Shown here piece by piece: positions 35,161-44,978 of a DNA stretch of 64,000 bases. Each line of letters starts with the position of its first letter. Position 1 is the stretch's first letter. The DNA is taken from positions 25,376,001-25,440,000 of the forward strand of contig JAFFJZ010000002.1 in assembly GCA_018340375.1 (NCBI GenBank), read 5' to 3'. The notes below the pieces were generated by a model. The model ran no database searches. It was not told the DNA's origin and worked only from the letters and a program-made list of their open reading frames with translations. Source of the DNA: Gonatopus flavifemur. Its lineage: Eukaryota; Arthropoda; Insecta; Hymenoptera; Dryinidae. Position numbers and translations under genes: made by a program.

Positions 35161-37176
35161 TACAGGGTGGGGCATTTAAAGTGTCGCGGGCGTTTTTTCC
35201 AAAAATAAAGTGAGATACGAGAAAATTTTTCGGACAAAAGTTGTAGGGTACCGAGGGGGACATCCGATGGTGGCCTTGGCTTTGACCTCAAATCTCATCT
35301 TCAAGGGCATTCTGAGATCAACTCTTGTTTTTTAAATAGCATCTCATATTTTTTACTGCAGATTTGGATTCTAGGTCAAAAACCAAGAAACTTTTGTCTG
35401 AACCATTTTCCTGAAATCCGCAAAAATGGCGCTCTAATCGATATTGTTCCATTTTGAATCTGACATTCGAATAACTCGAAAACGAAGGGTCTTGCAAAAG
35501 AATGTTTCGTACAAAAGTTGTCAATACACAACACATTTCAATCGTTTACATTACCACCATTCAGAGCTCACGCGATGTAAACAAACGACGGGGTTCAGTG
35601 AAAATTCACGATTTTGAAAGTCTTGAAAAGTTTGTCAGTTACATTTGATTATTACTTGGTTTATGACAAATTGAAAATCATGGATATCCGATACACGGTT
35701 TCTGAAAAGATCGATATGATCTACATTTACGGTGAAGTGCATAAGAACCCCAGACAAGCATATGACTTGTATGCAGAACGATTTCCTGAAAGAACAACGC
35801 CATCCATTAGGTATTTTCAACGCATTACAAAATTATTCTCAGAAACGGGAAGTGTTACAAGGGAAAAACGACATCGAATGAGAAGTGTTAGCGGAGAAAA
35901 TGCGGAAGTTAATGTACTAGCTGCAGTAGCCAATAATCCACACGTGAGCTCTCGTGAAATTGAACTCCATTCGGGAATTTCTCGAAGAAGTGTTCTTCGA
36001 ATACTGAAACGTCACAAATTCCATCCGTATCACATTTGTTTGCATCAAGACCTTCACGGTGATGATTTCGAAAATCGTGTACAGTTTTGTCGATGGGGTC
36101 TAGCGCAAATGCACAATAACAACTTCATCAACATATTATTTTCTGATGAGTCGACGTTCACCAATCATGGTCAAGTAAATCGACATAATATGCATTACTG
36201 GGCGACAGAAAATCCAAGATGGTTACGTCAAGTAGAGCATCAAAGACAATGGGCTGTGAATGTTTGGTGTGGTATTTTTCGATCTCGAGTAATTGGACCG
36301 TACTTCATTGCAGATACGCTAAATGGAGAGAAGTACAGACATTTTTTAGATCAAGTACTTCCAACATTACTTGAAGACATACCTATTCAGGAACGATTGA
36401 ATATGTGGTATCAACACGATGGTTGTCCATCCCATTATGCAGTCACAGCTCGAGAAATATTGGACAGAGATTATCCTGGACGATGGATAGGACGTCGTGG
36501 ACCAGTTCATTGGCCTGCCCGTTCTTCGGATCTTACTTCTCCAGATTTTTTTTTATGGGGATACATAAAAGATACAGTTTATCAACAAGCACCGACTACA
36601 CCTGAGAATATGCGTCAACGAATCATCAATGCATGCGCGAGCATCAATGAAGATATTTTAGCACGAGTTCAGCAATCTTTTGTAAAACGTTTTGAAATGT
36701 GTATTGAAGTCGAAGGCCATCATTTTGAGCATCTACTGCATTAAAATTATCCAAGTGATGTAGACGATTGAAATGTGTTGTGTTTTGTCTGTTATACCCC
36801 ATCACCTCCGTTTCAGTTCAAGGGGTCCCCCTTGGAATCAGACAACTTTTTCCGAAACATTCTCCTCCAAGACCCTTCGTTTTCGAGTTATTCTAATGTC
36901 AGATTCAGTATGGAACAATATCGATTAGAGCGCCATCAGACAAAAGTTTCTTGGTTTTTGACCTAGAATCCAAATCTGCAGTAAAAAATATGAGATGCTA
37001 TTTAAAAAACAAGAGTTGACCTCAGAATGCCCTTGAAGATGAGATTTGAGGTCAAAGCCAAGGCCGCCATCGGATGTCCCCCTCGATACCCTACAATTTT
37101 TGTCCGAAATATTTTCTCGTATCTCATTTTATTTTTGGAAAAAACGCCCGCGACACTTTAAATGCCCCACCCTGTA
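35161..37176 (+). mobile_element. Complete DD41D mariner-like transposon
   Basis: The 2016-bp element starts TACAGGGTGGGGCATTTAAA and ends with its exact complement (TTTAAATGCCCCACCCTGTA). TA stands outside each end (35159-35160, 37177-37178). The terminal repeats are long, about 390-410 bp (35161-about 35548 and about 36765-37176). Each arm lacks a short block found in the other: the left has about 25 bp with CCTGAAATCCGCAAAAATGG, and the right has about 45 bp with GGGGTCCCCCTTGG. One transposase gene lies between the arms. It interrupts a GCTG-type element. The intact frame, exact outer ends and visible TA duplication suggest a young and possibly active copy. Confidence 0.9.
35680..36744 (+). 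CDS. DD41D mariner/Tc1-superfamily transposase
   Basis: The 354-residue product should bind the TACAGGGTGG ends and carry out cut-and-paste transposition into TA. The N-terminal half looks like two helix-turn-helix units: about residues 5-55 (EKIDMIYIYGEVHKNPRQAY) and about 83-112 (HVSSREIELHSGISRRSVLR). The catalytic triad is D156 (NILFSDES), D247 (MWYQHDG) and D289 (LTSPDFFLWGYIKD), with 41 residues between the last two, hence DD41D. The length fits the 340-360 residues usual for mariners. I chose the ATG at 35680 because homology-like sequence starts with MDIRYTVSEK; an in-frame ATG at 35614 would add 22 unlikely residues. There are no internal stops or frameshifts. The gene has no intron and ends just before the right inverted repeat. 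A broken relative is on the minus strand at 45481-45696. The family is well known in insects; activity is inferred. Confidence 0.92.
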   Translation: MDIRYTVSEKIDMIYIYGEVHKNPRQAYDLYAERFPERTTPSIRYFQRITKLFSETGSVTREKRHRMRSVSGENAEVNVLAAVANNPHVSSREIELHSGISRRSVLRILKRHKFHPYHICLHQDLHGDDFENRVQFCRWGLAQMHNNNFINILFSDESTFTNHGQVNRHNMHYWATENPRWLRQVEHQRQWAVNVWCGIFRSRVIGPYFIADTLNGEKYRHFLDQVLPTLLEDIPIQERLNMWYQHDGCPSHYAVTAREILDRDYPGRWIGRRGPVHWPARSSDLTSPDFFLWGYIKDTVYQQAPTTPENMRQRIINACASINEDILARVQQSFVKRFEMCIEVEGHHFEHLLH

Positions 37177-37330
37177 TAATACTGAAAATTTTACTGGTTC
37201 AGCGAAAATTACTACTTCACCCTTCTTTCAACTTGCTACTTTAGTTAATGATGTTGCTCTCTCAGCAAAGCAGTCAACTGTGACAGCAACTTTTTAGCTA
37301 TAGGTTAGCAAAAAGATTTGCTATTTCATA
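37177..37330. repeat. Right part of the interrupted GCTG-type element
   Basis: TAATACTGAAAATTTTACTG, then GTTCAGCGAAAATTAC, CAGCAAAGCAGTC, GTGACAGCAAC and TTGCTATTTCATATA follow the DD41D element and match the words of 2315-2664. It is cut at 37330 by the pogo-like element. The text after that element (TATAATACGTGATATATTTT, 38555-38574) continues the same repeat. Confidence 0.6.
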
Positions 37331-38554
37331 TAGGGTAGACCGAGGCGAACCGGATCAAACTAAGCTCTTTGGCTGTTTTGGATTATTTCTATTCTGAATT
37401 TCACTCTCTATGTGCATCAGTTATTCACATACACTCATTACCTACCGAAAACAAAAGATAGCATGACCATATCGCGCATCATTTGGTCCTGGGTAATTAC
37501 AGAAGTCTGTACGTCGTGTGCACGCGAGAGAAATTTGTCCCTGATGTAAAACAACCATTGTAATTCTCTAAATTTTTAATGATGAGGTATGTTAAAAATC
37601 ATGCGATTTTGATTGATATATATAGTTCGTGAAGTACAGAATGAGATTAGAACATTGTTCAGACAATAATATCAGGCCCTTCATGAACAAATGAATATTT
37701 TTTTGTACATAGTATACGGGACGATTCGGATCACGTTTCCTGGGGTGAATAGGATCATGGGTATTTCGAGTCATACATTGTAAAATTGAATTTGTAACTC
37801 GACTGTGTCTTGATTTTCAAGATTCCTTAACCTCTCAATTGTCAATAATGAAAATTTTCATTACAAATAACCTAGAAATTCTCATTCGGTCATCATGTAT
37901 GATTTCATTGTTGATGAAAAAGTCTTCGATCATGTTGATTTTCGACTGAAAATTTGTTGTTTTGGTTGCGTCTTGAATTAGGTGAATGATTTTAAATCTG
38001 AAATTGATGATGTTAGGCAATTGATTTCAAGCTCACCGAGTTCATTTAAAAACAGACAGCACTTACAAAAATAATTTTGAAAATGAAGGAAAATTCTCCC
38101 TTCTCCATCCCAGTCAGAAATGAAAATTTTTCGATATCAAATTGATCATCATGAATAATTCATGGTCTCAGGACAGAATGAATGAGGCCATACGAAAGGT
38201 TACGTCCGGTAAAATGACTCTGCGTCAAGCTGTTGATGGAATAAAGTTTTTTCATTCATTTTATGTATTTACAGTTCGTTTATAAGCATTAATACGTTTT
38301 TCATCAGTGGATATATGATGTTTGTCTATGATCCGATTCGCCCCCGATTTTGGGGCGAATCGGATATTTCTCATTTTTTGTGTATTTGATTGTAAAATAA
38401 AGACCTGTTTATTTGAATGTTTTTTGTTTGTATAGACTTCAAGCCAAAGATGTATAGAATGAGAATTCATGAAGATACTTATTGAAAAAATCTTCCTTTT
38501 GGTCATTTTGATTCATTGAAGACGAAATGATCCGGTTCGCCTCGGTCTACCCTA
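37331..38554 (+). mobile_element. pogo-like transposon relic with 27-bp inverted ends
   Basis: The ends TAGGGTAGACCGAGGCGAAC... and their exact complement match over about 27 bp (continuing CGGATCA). TA lies outside both ends (37329-37330, 38555-38556). Subterminal copies of GGGGCGAATCGGAT and GGACGATTCGGATCA are visible at 37715-37760 and 38335-38370. The 1224-bp body retains only a short N-terminal coding piece (38151-38285), so most of the transposase has been deleted. TA duplication plus a psq-type helix-turn-helix supports the pogo branch of Tc1/mariner. Confidence 0.75.
38151..38285 (+). pseudogene. Truncated pogo-type transposase, HTH-psq domain fragment
   Basis: The 44-codon frame begins MNNSWSQDRMNEAIRKVTSG and continues KMTLRQAVDGIK before diverging (FFHSFYVFTVRL) and stopping. 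The first 32 residues fit the psq/CENP-B-N helix-turn-helix seen at the N terminus of pogo and jerky-like transposases: W-S-x-(D/E) entry, (E/D)AI..V.SGKMTLRQA, then the turn. The second helix and the rest of the protein, including the DDE catalytic domain, are missing; the frame leaves the family after VDGIK, marking the deletion point. It cannot encode a working transposase. Confidence 0.7.
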
Positions 38555-38574
38555 TAATACGTGATATATTTTGT

Positions 38575-38999
38575 GTAATTTAGAATTTATTATATGAATA
38601 TCCTAAATGAATCAGTTTTTGAGTGAGAAATTTTTACATTGAAAAAAATTCTTCCAATTTCCAATTGAGTGCTGTTTCGAATGAGTATTCTCCATCCAAT
38701 GAGTGGAGAAGGAGTATCTTGAGTCGTACGATCAGTTAAAAGTGATGGCCTTAGTGGAAACTGAAATCCAAAACTAACTATACGGAGGAAAATAATATAG
38801 TAAACCAGTATTATCCTTTCAAATATCGTCGCAAGTGCCTAATGGTTTAAGGTGAAGCTGAGACTAGCAGATTTGAGCCAGTAAGCTTGAACTCTAGCTC
38901 ATCGTAGAATTGTCGTAGAATGATGAAACCAACACCAATGAGATTTTTGAATCATAATCTTTAAAAATATGTATTTTCAGAAAATTTAAATTCACATTA
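38575..38999. other. Non-coding stretch with GAGTATTCTCCA words
   Basis: GAGTATTCTCCATCC, AATGAGTGGAGAAGGAGTAT and nearby ATTGAGTGC words around 38660-38725 have a foldback texture but no clean ends. No gene is recognised. Confidence 0.3.
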
Positions 39000-39292
39000 C
39001 ACTGAGAACCCAATTTCTTAGATTTGAAGAAAATTTCTTTTCCCTCATTCTGGTAAATCTTGTTTCCAATGGGAAAAATAATTAATTTAAATGAAAAAAT
39101 TTTTGATTGAATTGAAGTAATTTTTTTCAAATTCAAGAAGAAGTATATTTTTGTTTCAATTTGAAAATTCTTTCTTTCAGTTTGATGACAACTTTTTCCT
39201 TCCAATTTAACCTTCCTTTGATTGAAAGAAATATTTATTGGAATGAGGGCAAAGAAAAATTTCTTCCAATCTAAAAAATTGGGCTCTCATTG
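39000..39292. mobile_element. CACTGAGAACCC element, family D copy 1
   Basis: It starts CACTGAGAACCCAATTTCTT and ends AAAAATTGGGCTCTCATTG (one base off CAGTG), with TA on both sides. Inverted words inside are AGATTTGAAGAAA, CTTTTCCCTCATTC, GAATGAGGGCAAAG, CCAATGGGAAAAATAA and TTCAAATTCAAG. The sister at 44483-44774 is one base different in length. The reading frames at 38894-39205 and 39222-39494 read through its arms and are not genes. Confidence 0.85.
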
Positions 39293-39852
39293 TAGCTCAG
39301 TTCATAAACGCGGTCTGCTAGTTTCAGCTTCATTGGTTTCAGAAGTACTGTCACAAAATGTAGTGAAAAGGATTGGAGTTGTAAGATTTCATTCCACATC
39401 TGAGAAGTATAGTAACATAATAGTACTAGTCTGCTTTATATTGGATCATTGTTCCCTACATCCCTACTTATGTAACGCTCATATTCTCTTCTAAGTGAAC
39501 CAATGAACTGGTAATTCAGTAGAATGCACAAACGTTCAGCAATTGTATCTAGTCATCACCTAGCTCGAATTAATTATCGACTAGGTATAAAATAAGTGGA
39601 AAGCAAACGTTGAATTTCATCTTCTCACATCTTACGGTATGTCATCCCACAGTTTCATTTTGCTTCGATGTTTACGTTGCTTTGATGGCCTGTTCGACTC
39701 AAAAGCAAGGATGGGAAGTCCTGGAGGACTTCAGTATTTCCACAGTATTTTTTAATGATTAGTGCTCCTGATTCTCTGCCGGTATATCTTTACATATTCC
39801 TCATTAAAAACATTCCAGGAGTACAAAAACCTCTGAAGCTGTCAATCCTTAT
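39293..39852. other. Non-coding stretch, nothing recognised
   Basis: No domain or repeat end is recognised. The sequence is ordinary A+T-rich DNA between two element boundaries. Confidence 0.3.
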
Positions 39853-40105
39853 GGAGATACCAGCGGCCCCTGACGATGCAACCCGAGCTAAATCTTTTCT
39901 GACAAATTATTCGAAAATAAAGCAATAAAAGGAAAATGTCGCTCTGTACAGACCATCAAAAAAATTTATTGATTGAAGAAGGTCTGTACAAAACGATATT
40001 TTCATTTCATTTCTTCGTTTTCGAGTATTTTGTCAGAATAGTTTAGCTCATGTGCTTTTCTAACCAATAGGTCTGGTTATATCTTCAGGGGACGCTGGTA
40101 TCACC
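39853..40105. mobile_element. GGAGATACCAGCG-ended foldback, TTAT duplication
   Basis: It starts GGAGATACCAGCGGCCCCTG and ends GGGGACGCTGGTATCACC, with TTAT on both sides (39849-39852, 40106-40109). The halves pair, for example GCTCTGTACAGACC with GGTCTGTACAAAACG, and TTTCTGACAAATTATTCG with CGAGTATTTTGTCAGAA. The ends match 33145-33465 over 13 bp but the bodies differ. A 4-bp duplication (TTAA there, TTAT here) links both to a TTA(A/T)-targeting family. Confidence 0.75.
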
Positions 40106-40167
40106 TTATAGAGGGAAGTCAGTCTTTACGTTAAAAAAACACTGGTCTGCATGATCAGCTTTGATTC

Positions 40168-40262
40168 TTCAACAGGATCGACGATTGCTTATAGCAAAAA
40201 TATCATGTTTTTATAAAAATTCGACATGTTCTGTAAAAAACAAAAGAATCGATCCTGTTGAA
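40168..40262. repeat. Short hairpin with TTCAACAGGATCGA ends
   Basis: CTTCAACAGGATCGA at the left mirrors TCGATCCTGTTGAA at the right. Inner pairing includes AAAATATCATG with GACATG-like text. It is about 95 bp, with no duplication visible, and could be an RNA hairpin or a very short foldback element. Confidence 0.5.
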
Positions 40263-41597
40263 CATCGTTGACCGACATCGTTAATTAACATCACTAATCT
40301 GGAGACCTTCGATGAAGTGAAGAATAATGGATGATTTCTGTAGATATGTAGGGTGTAGGGAATTTCTATGCATCTTTTCACTGACGTTGCTTGTTTGATT
40401 AAGAAATAATTGCGAGGCAAAACAACAGAAGGGTTCTATAGTGAGTTACGCATGAATTTAATTCGTACAGTTTCCATATTCCACGTGTAAAAGATGTGTA
40501 AGTTATGTATGTGTCATGTTTATCGTCTGCGTCAAGTATCAAGTGTTCTATTTCTTGACATTTCTTTTCATTTTTCTTCCAAACTATGGATTACGATTGA
40601 GTACGTTTCACTGATAGATCACCGTATTTTATTAATCTACGGGTGAAAAAAAAAAGGAATTACATTGACTACTAGAATGCATAATTATTAATTCATTCAA
40701 AAATTGAGAGCGATGAAAAAAGTATAGAGATATAATATTTTATGTAAAATCAATGTTTAGATAAACAGAGGTGAGCTCTATGATGGTTGAAATGCATGGA
40801 TGATTCTTTCTGCCAAATGTTTACTTTGCTGAGAAGAACAGAACTTCTTATTCCAGTATTGATCGCATTGACTGTTTGAAAAGTATGAGAGGAAAGAAGA
40901 TTTTTCAATATTCAATTTCCTTCCTCTGTTTCACAACATCTTCTGTTAGAATTCTTGGATCGAACGATGTTCTGTGAGATGTTGATCTTTGGAAGATGAG
41001 AATCTCTTTCTCAGGTCACAATACAGGGTGTCTGCCAACCGGAAATTCGAATGGAATGGATCAATTACAAAATCGTTTTGAATAGAATGATCAGTAAAAT
41101 AAACAAGAAATCCTCGGACTAGATAATTTGTGATAAGATGAAATGTTTCATCGAGGTTAGAATTTGAAAATATATGTCGATCATCATGAGTGAAATCTTT
41201 AGAAAAACGTAGAACCCGTTTGTTCCTTTTTCTTTCCTTTGTTTTGCGGATTGTTAACCAAACCACAAAAACCCAGGAAAACAGTTCTGTCATTCTCTTC
41301 CCGCGGTGATATTAGAAAAACACATGGATTTTCTGTGTAAAAACTTAACTCTTTGAGTTTTATTAAGTTGTATAAAGTTTTTTCTCTCAAGTTTTGCAGG
41401 GTTTTATGAGATTTCTGGAATTTTTAATCATTGTTTCTCCCATGTATGTAAATATGTTTATCTTTACACGGACAATTGAAATTTAATATATGTAGAACTG
41501 TGTAGAATGATTCGTTTAGTGAATCGAATATAATATTGTTCTTTCAAAAACAGTCATTGGCCATTGAAGAACAATAATTCACCAGAAAAAATGAGTA
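40263..41597. other. Non-coding stretch, one orphan transposon-like end
   Basis: The minus frame of 115 codons at 40946-41293 has a basic stretch (KTKERKRNKRVLRFSK) but no recognised domain. At about 41023 ATACAGGGTGTCTGCCAACC looks like a transposon terminus of the TACAGGGTG type, but no partner end is visible within the window. Confidence 0.35.
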
Positions 41598-41784
41598 CAC
41601 TGTAAAAAATATTCGGGATTTTCCAATACCTATGTAAAGGAAATTCCCTATACTTGTACGGGGAAAGCGAATTCCCATACACGAATAGGAATTTTCACAT
41701 GAAAATATATTTGCTGTTTTTGTGGGATTTTCACTGTAAATTTATAGGATTTTTCTCAAAATTTACGGGAAATTTTTTACAGTG
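41598..41784. mobile_element. CACTGTAAAAAA element, GGGAATTTCC words, family B copy 2
   Basis: It starts CACTGTAAAAAATATTCGGG and ends CGGGAAATTTTTTACAGTG, with TA on both sides. The 187-bp interior repeats GGAAATTCCC, GGGATTTTC, ACTTGTACGGGG and TACACGAATAGG. Its TGTA and AATTTCC words recur in decayed form near 48090-48275, where an orphan CTTTACAGTG end lies. It is non-coding. Confidence 0.8.
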
Positions 41785-44258
41785 TATTTTGAGAGGAAAA
41801 AAGAAATTAATCAACATCGAACTGCAAAATTAATTCCGACAAATAGTGATAATTGTTATTAATATTTGAAAAACTGAAGACGATGGCGAGTCACCTGAAC
41901 TTTTGCTGCTGTAAAATAAATTTTATTACCGGACGCTACTTTTTTATCACTCGTAACTATAGATGGGCGTAAATTACGGTTATGGTTACTTTTTCCAACT
42001 TTACTTGTAACTAAATTTCTCAACAGACTTCGTATCATTAATTTAAATAAACTATTCTTTCGGTGCAAGATTGGGACAAACAATGTACTACTCTAAATGA
42101 GAATATGTGTGAATATAATGTCGTCAGTACGAAAAATCGAAAAAATTTTTTCACGTAGCATCCATGAAGCAAGAGGAGGACTCGTGGTAATTTGCCATAG
42201 CTCATCGCATTGTGTCTCTTCGTCTCACTGAAAGCAATTCAGAGAGGATCATATGCTATGTCAACTCATCACATATGCAGTTAAACAGTATGTTTTAATG
42301 ACATTCCGGATGTTTTTGGGAGAGTGTTCATTTTCCAGTCGAGTTATCTCCTATTATTTGGCTCATGATATTTCCATTATTGATGTACGGATGAAAATAT
42401 CTGATCAAACGTCTTATGAATTTATTTGAAAGCAGTATTTTATTATGAAGGATAAAATTACGCGTCAGGTAGGATCTTCAAAAGTTCCTCACTTCATTGC
42501 AGTTTCAGCCCGCATTGTCAAACTTTTCGAGATCTTCCGAGCACATACTGTCATCCGTATTATGGGACTTTCGACTAGATATTTTTCTCAGTCTGAGAAC
42601 TCACTCATAAAATCAAGTTGAAAATATTCAAGTACTATTCGAAGTTTCTTCTTATTCTTGTGCTCGATGTTCTTCTGCATGTCAAAACATTCTGACGTAA
42701 GAGAATATCTCTATGGCATTCAAACATTTTTTTTTTTTTCATAATTTCTCACAAAAGGAGAAGCTATATATTTTGCTTGTATTTTCTTCTCAGGACTTTA
42801 ATGAATTTGTTTTAAATGAAGACAGTTGAGAAACTTCTCAAAGAAGCGAAATTCATCTAGGAATAAAAATCTTCTGATTCCGCACAAGCACGATGAACAA
42901 TTCAGTCCAGTATTTTACTTGCTTGCTCCACGGTAGAAATAATTGATGTCATAATACTTTTTATGTTAACACGTATGACGTTTATGCCTTGTAAAGAAAA
43001 AATGTATACGGCTCATTCATAGTACTCTGGATCTCAGATTTAGTACAGAGAAAAGTGAGAAGGAATAAAAAATGCGTATATTTTAAATGTGTCACAATGT
43101 TCTGAGTTTCATATACCGACATCAAGCGCTTTTGAATGCTTCTCTTCGAACATTATAAACTGAGAACGTTCAAACTCTTCAACGTTAATTTCAAAGTAAA
43201 TGTGGACGAAGTTGCGTTGATTGAGCGAAAATAGACATCGAGAGTCGTGGAAAATTTTCAGTGGAGTATAAATGTTATTGCCTGTACCCGGATGTTGGTA
43301 TGGTTATTCATTTTTGTTTATTACAAGGAATTTCTTTAGACCTTTCCGTTGAGTATATGTAATATTCGATTCACTTTAAAATGATACTCTGGATGTATTC
43401 TTTTTATCATCTTATTTCGAAGTGAATTTTGTTTTACATTTCAAAATGAGCAACCAAGCGAGTATTCAAGTATATTCCTCTAAGATGTGTGATTTTCATG
43501 ATCGAAAATCAAAATGCTTTGAGAACGAAAATGTGTATAAAATTTGGTACGATTCCAGATTCATAATTGAAACCAGTATCCCATTCTATGGTACTTCTTT
43601 GAATGGATGAACGTGCATGAATATTATCGTATACGAGGTTTCAAGCATTATTCCATTCCTCATTTACATAATTTGAATGGTTATTCGGAAATGAAATTCT
43701 CCTCTTTTCTATGTGTTCTTCAAGCCTGAATACTCGTTTATGGAAACAAAATTTCAAGTGGGGAAATGACGTATGAAAATTGTATGGATTACATAAAAGT
43801 TATACATGGATAATGTACTTCATTATAAATGTATCGTACGTTTCGCATATATTGTGTCTACTAAGGATCAGAATTCAACGTGGAAGAAATGGAAAGTGGA
43901 AACGAAAGATTTCCAGGTAATTCGTCGGTGCTGATTCAAAGCTCGAACCCGGGATGTTTTGAAAGTGACATTTCCTATTTGAGCTTTGATAGGGAAGTTT
44001 AGTACCGGGCGAAAATTCCGAATGGTACAATAAAAGTCTCCTGAAGAACTGAAGTCTCGCGTTCTTATGTGACGAGTTCAACAAGATATCCTTCCTATTT
44101 TGTATGTTTTTGGGAAATGAACAACTGATTCGCGTAGCTCCAGATATGTATAATCAACTTTCAAACCTGATTCTCATCGTTGTTTAGGAGTTCCAAGAAA
44201 AGAGTTTTATAATAGGCCTTGTTCTATAATCACTCCCACTGTGGAAATATTTCAACAG
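41785..44258. other. Non-coding stretch, nothing recognised
   Basis: The longest frame is 74 codons (41859-42083 minus). A T run lies at about 42728-42740. Words around 43900-44060 (GAAATCTTTCG, GGAAACGAAAGATTTCC) give weak hairpins. No gene, terminal repeat or duplication is convincing. Confidence 0.35.
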
Positions 44259-44841
44259 CCCGTGTGGAAATTTCTCCCGAAAGATCTGGGCCAGGTTTTT
44301 AATTCCTTCTTGGAATGTGACGCTTTTCAATTTAGGCCCCGTGAAGATATCAAATATCCAGGTGGAACAATGGCCTATATGGGCTGTTGGTGGGCATACT
44401 TGGATTCAAATATTCCAGGAATATACTGTCAACCCCAACTGAGGCCATCTTGGGCCATGGGTAGGCAACCTCGTATTGGATACAATGAGAACCCAATTTC
44501 TTAGATTTGAAGAAATTTTTCTTCGCCCTCATTCTGATAAATCTTTTTTGCAATGGAAACAAATTCAGTTAAATAGAAGAAGTTTTCATCAGATTGAAAC
44601 GAAAAATCCTCAAATTAAAACAGAAATATATTCCTTCTTGAATTCGGAGAATGCAATTTCAACTCAATGAACAATTTTTCTATTAAAATTAATTATTTTT
44701 TTCATCGGAAACAAGATTTATCAGAATGAGGGCGAAGAAATATTCTTTAAAACTAAGAAATCGGATTCTCAGTGTACCTAAGATATGCCCCTGCGGGACC
44801 AGAGCCTATCTTGGGATGCCCAGGATTGATTTCCACACGGG
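44259..44841. mobile_element. CCCGTGTGG-ended element with AG duplication and a nested element
   Basis: It starts CCCGTGTGGAAATTTCTCCC and ends GATTTCCACACGGG, with AG on both sides (44257-44258, 44842-44843). Interior words are CTGGGCC, GGCCTATATGGGC, CATCTTGGGCCATGG, TATCTTGGGATG and CCCAGG, again in both orientations. Removing the nested 44483-44774 element and one TA leaves about 290 bp. The 87-codon frame at 44241-44504 runs over the boundary and is not a gene. Confidence 0.75.
44483..44774. mobile_element. CACTGAGAACCC element, family D copy 2, nested
   Basis: It starts CAATGAGAACCCAATTTCTT (one base off CACTG) and ends AAGAAATCGGATTCTCAGTG, with TA on both sides (44481-44482, 44775-44776). 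It carries the same words as 39000-39292: TTAGATTTGAAGAAA, CTTCGCCCTCATTCTG, GATAAATCTT and CAGAATGAGGGCGAAG. It lies inside the 44259-44841 element. Confidence 0.85.
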
Positions 44842-44978
44842 AGTCAACTGATGATTATAGTTGGTTCATTTACCACTCACTTCGTCATACCACACATTGT
44901 GTTATTGAATTTCATTAACATTGGTCTGAATCTTGGAAATTAAAGATACGATGCAAAGTGCTCGAATCAAGAACAATA

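Noticed and set aside
35614..35679. Upstream in-frame ATG of the transposase adding 22 residues
   Set aside because: The added residues do not look like the family N terminus, and MDIRYTVSEK is the typical start style; I kept the ATG at 35680.
39222..39494. 90-codon frame beginning MKEIFIGMRAKKNFFQSKKL
   Set aside because: The start lies in the right arm of the family D element. The same peptide text (RMRAKKNFF.SKKLGSHC) appears from the other copy at 44.5 kb because the DNA is repeated, not because a protein is conserved.
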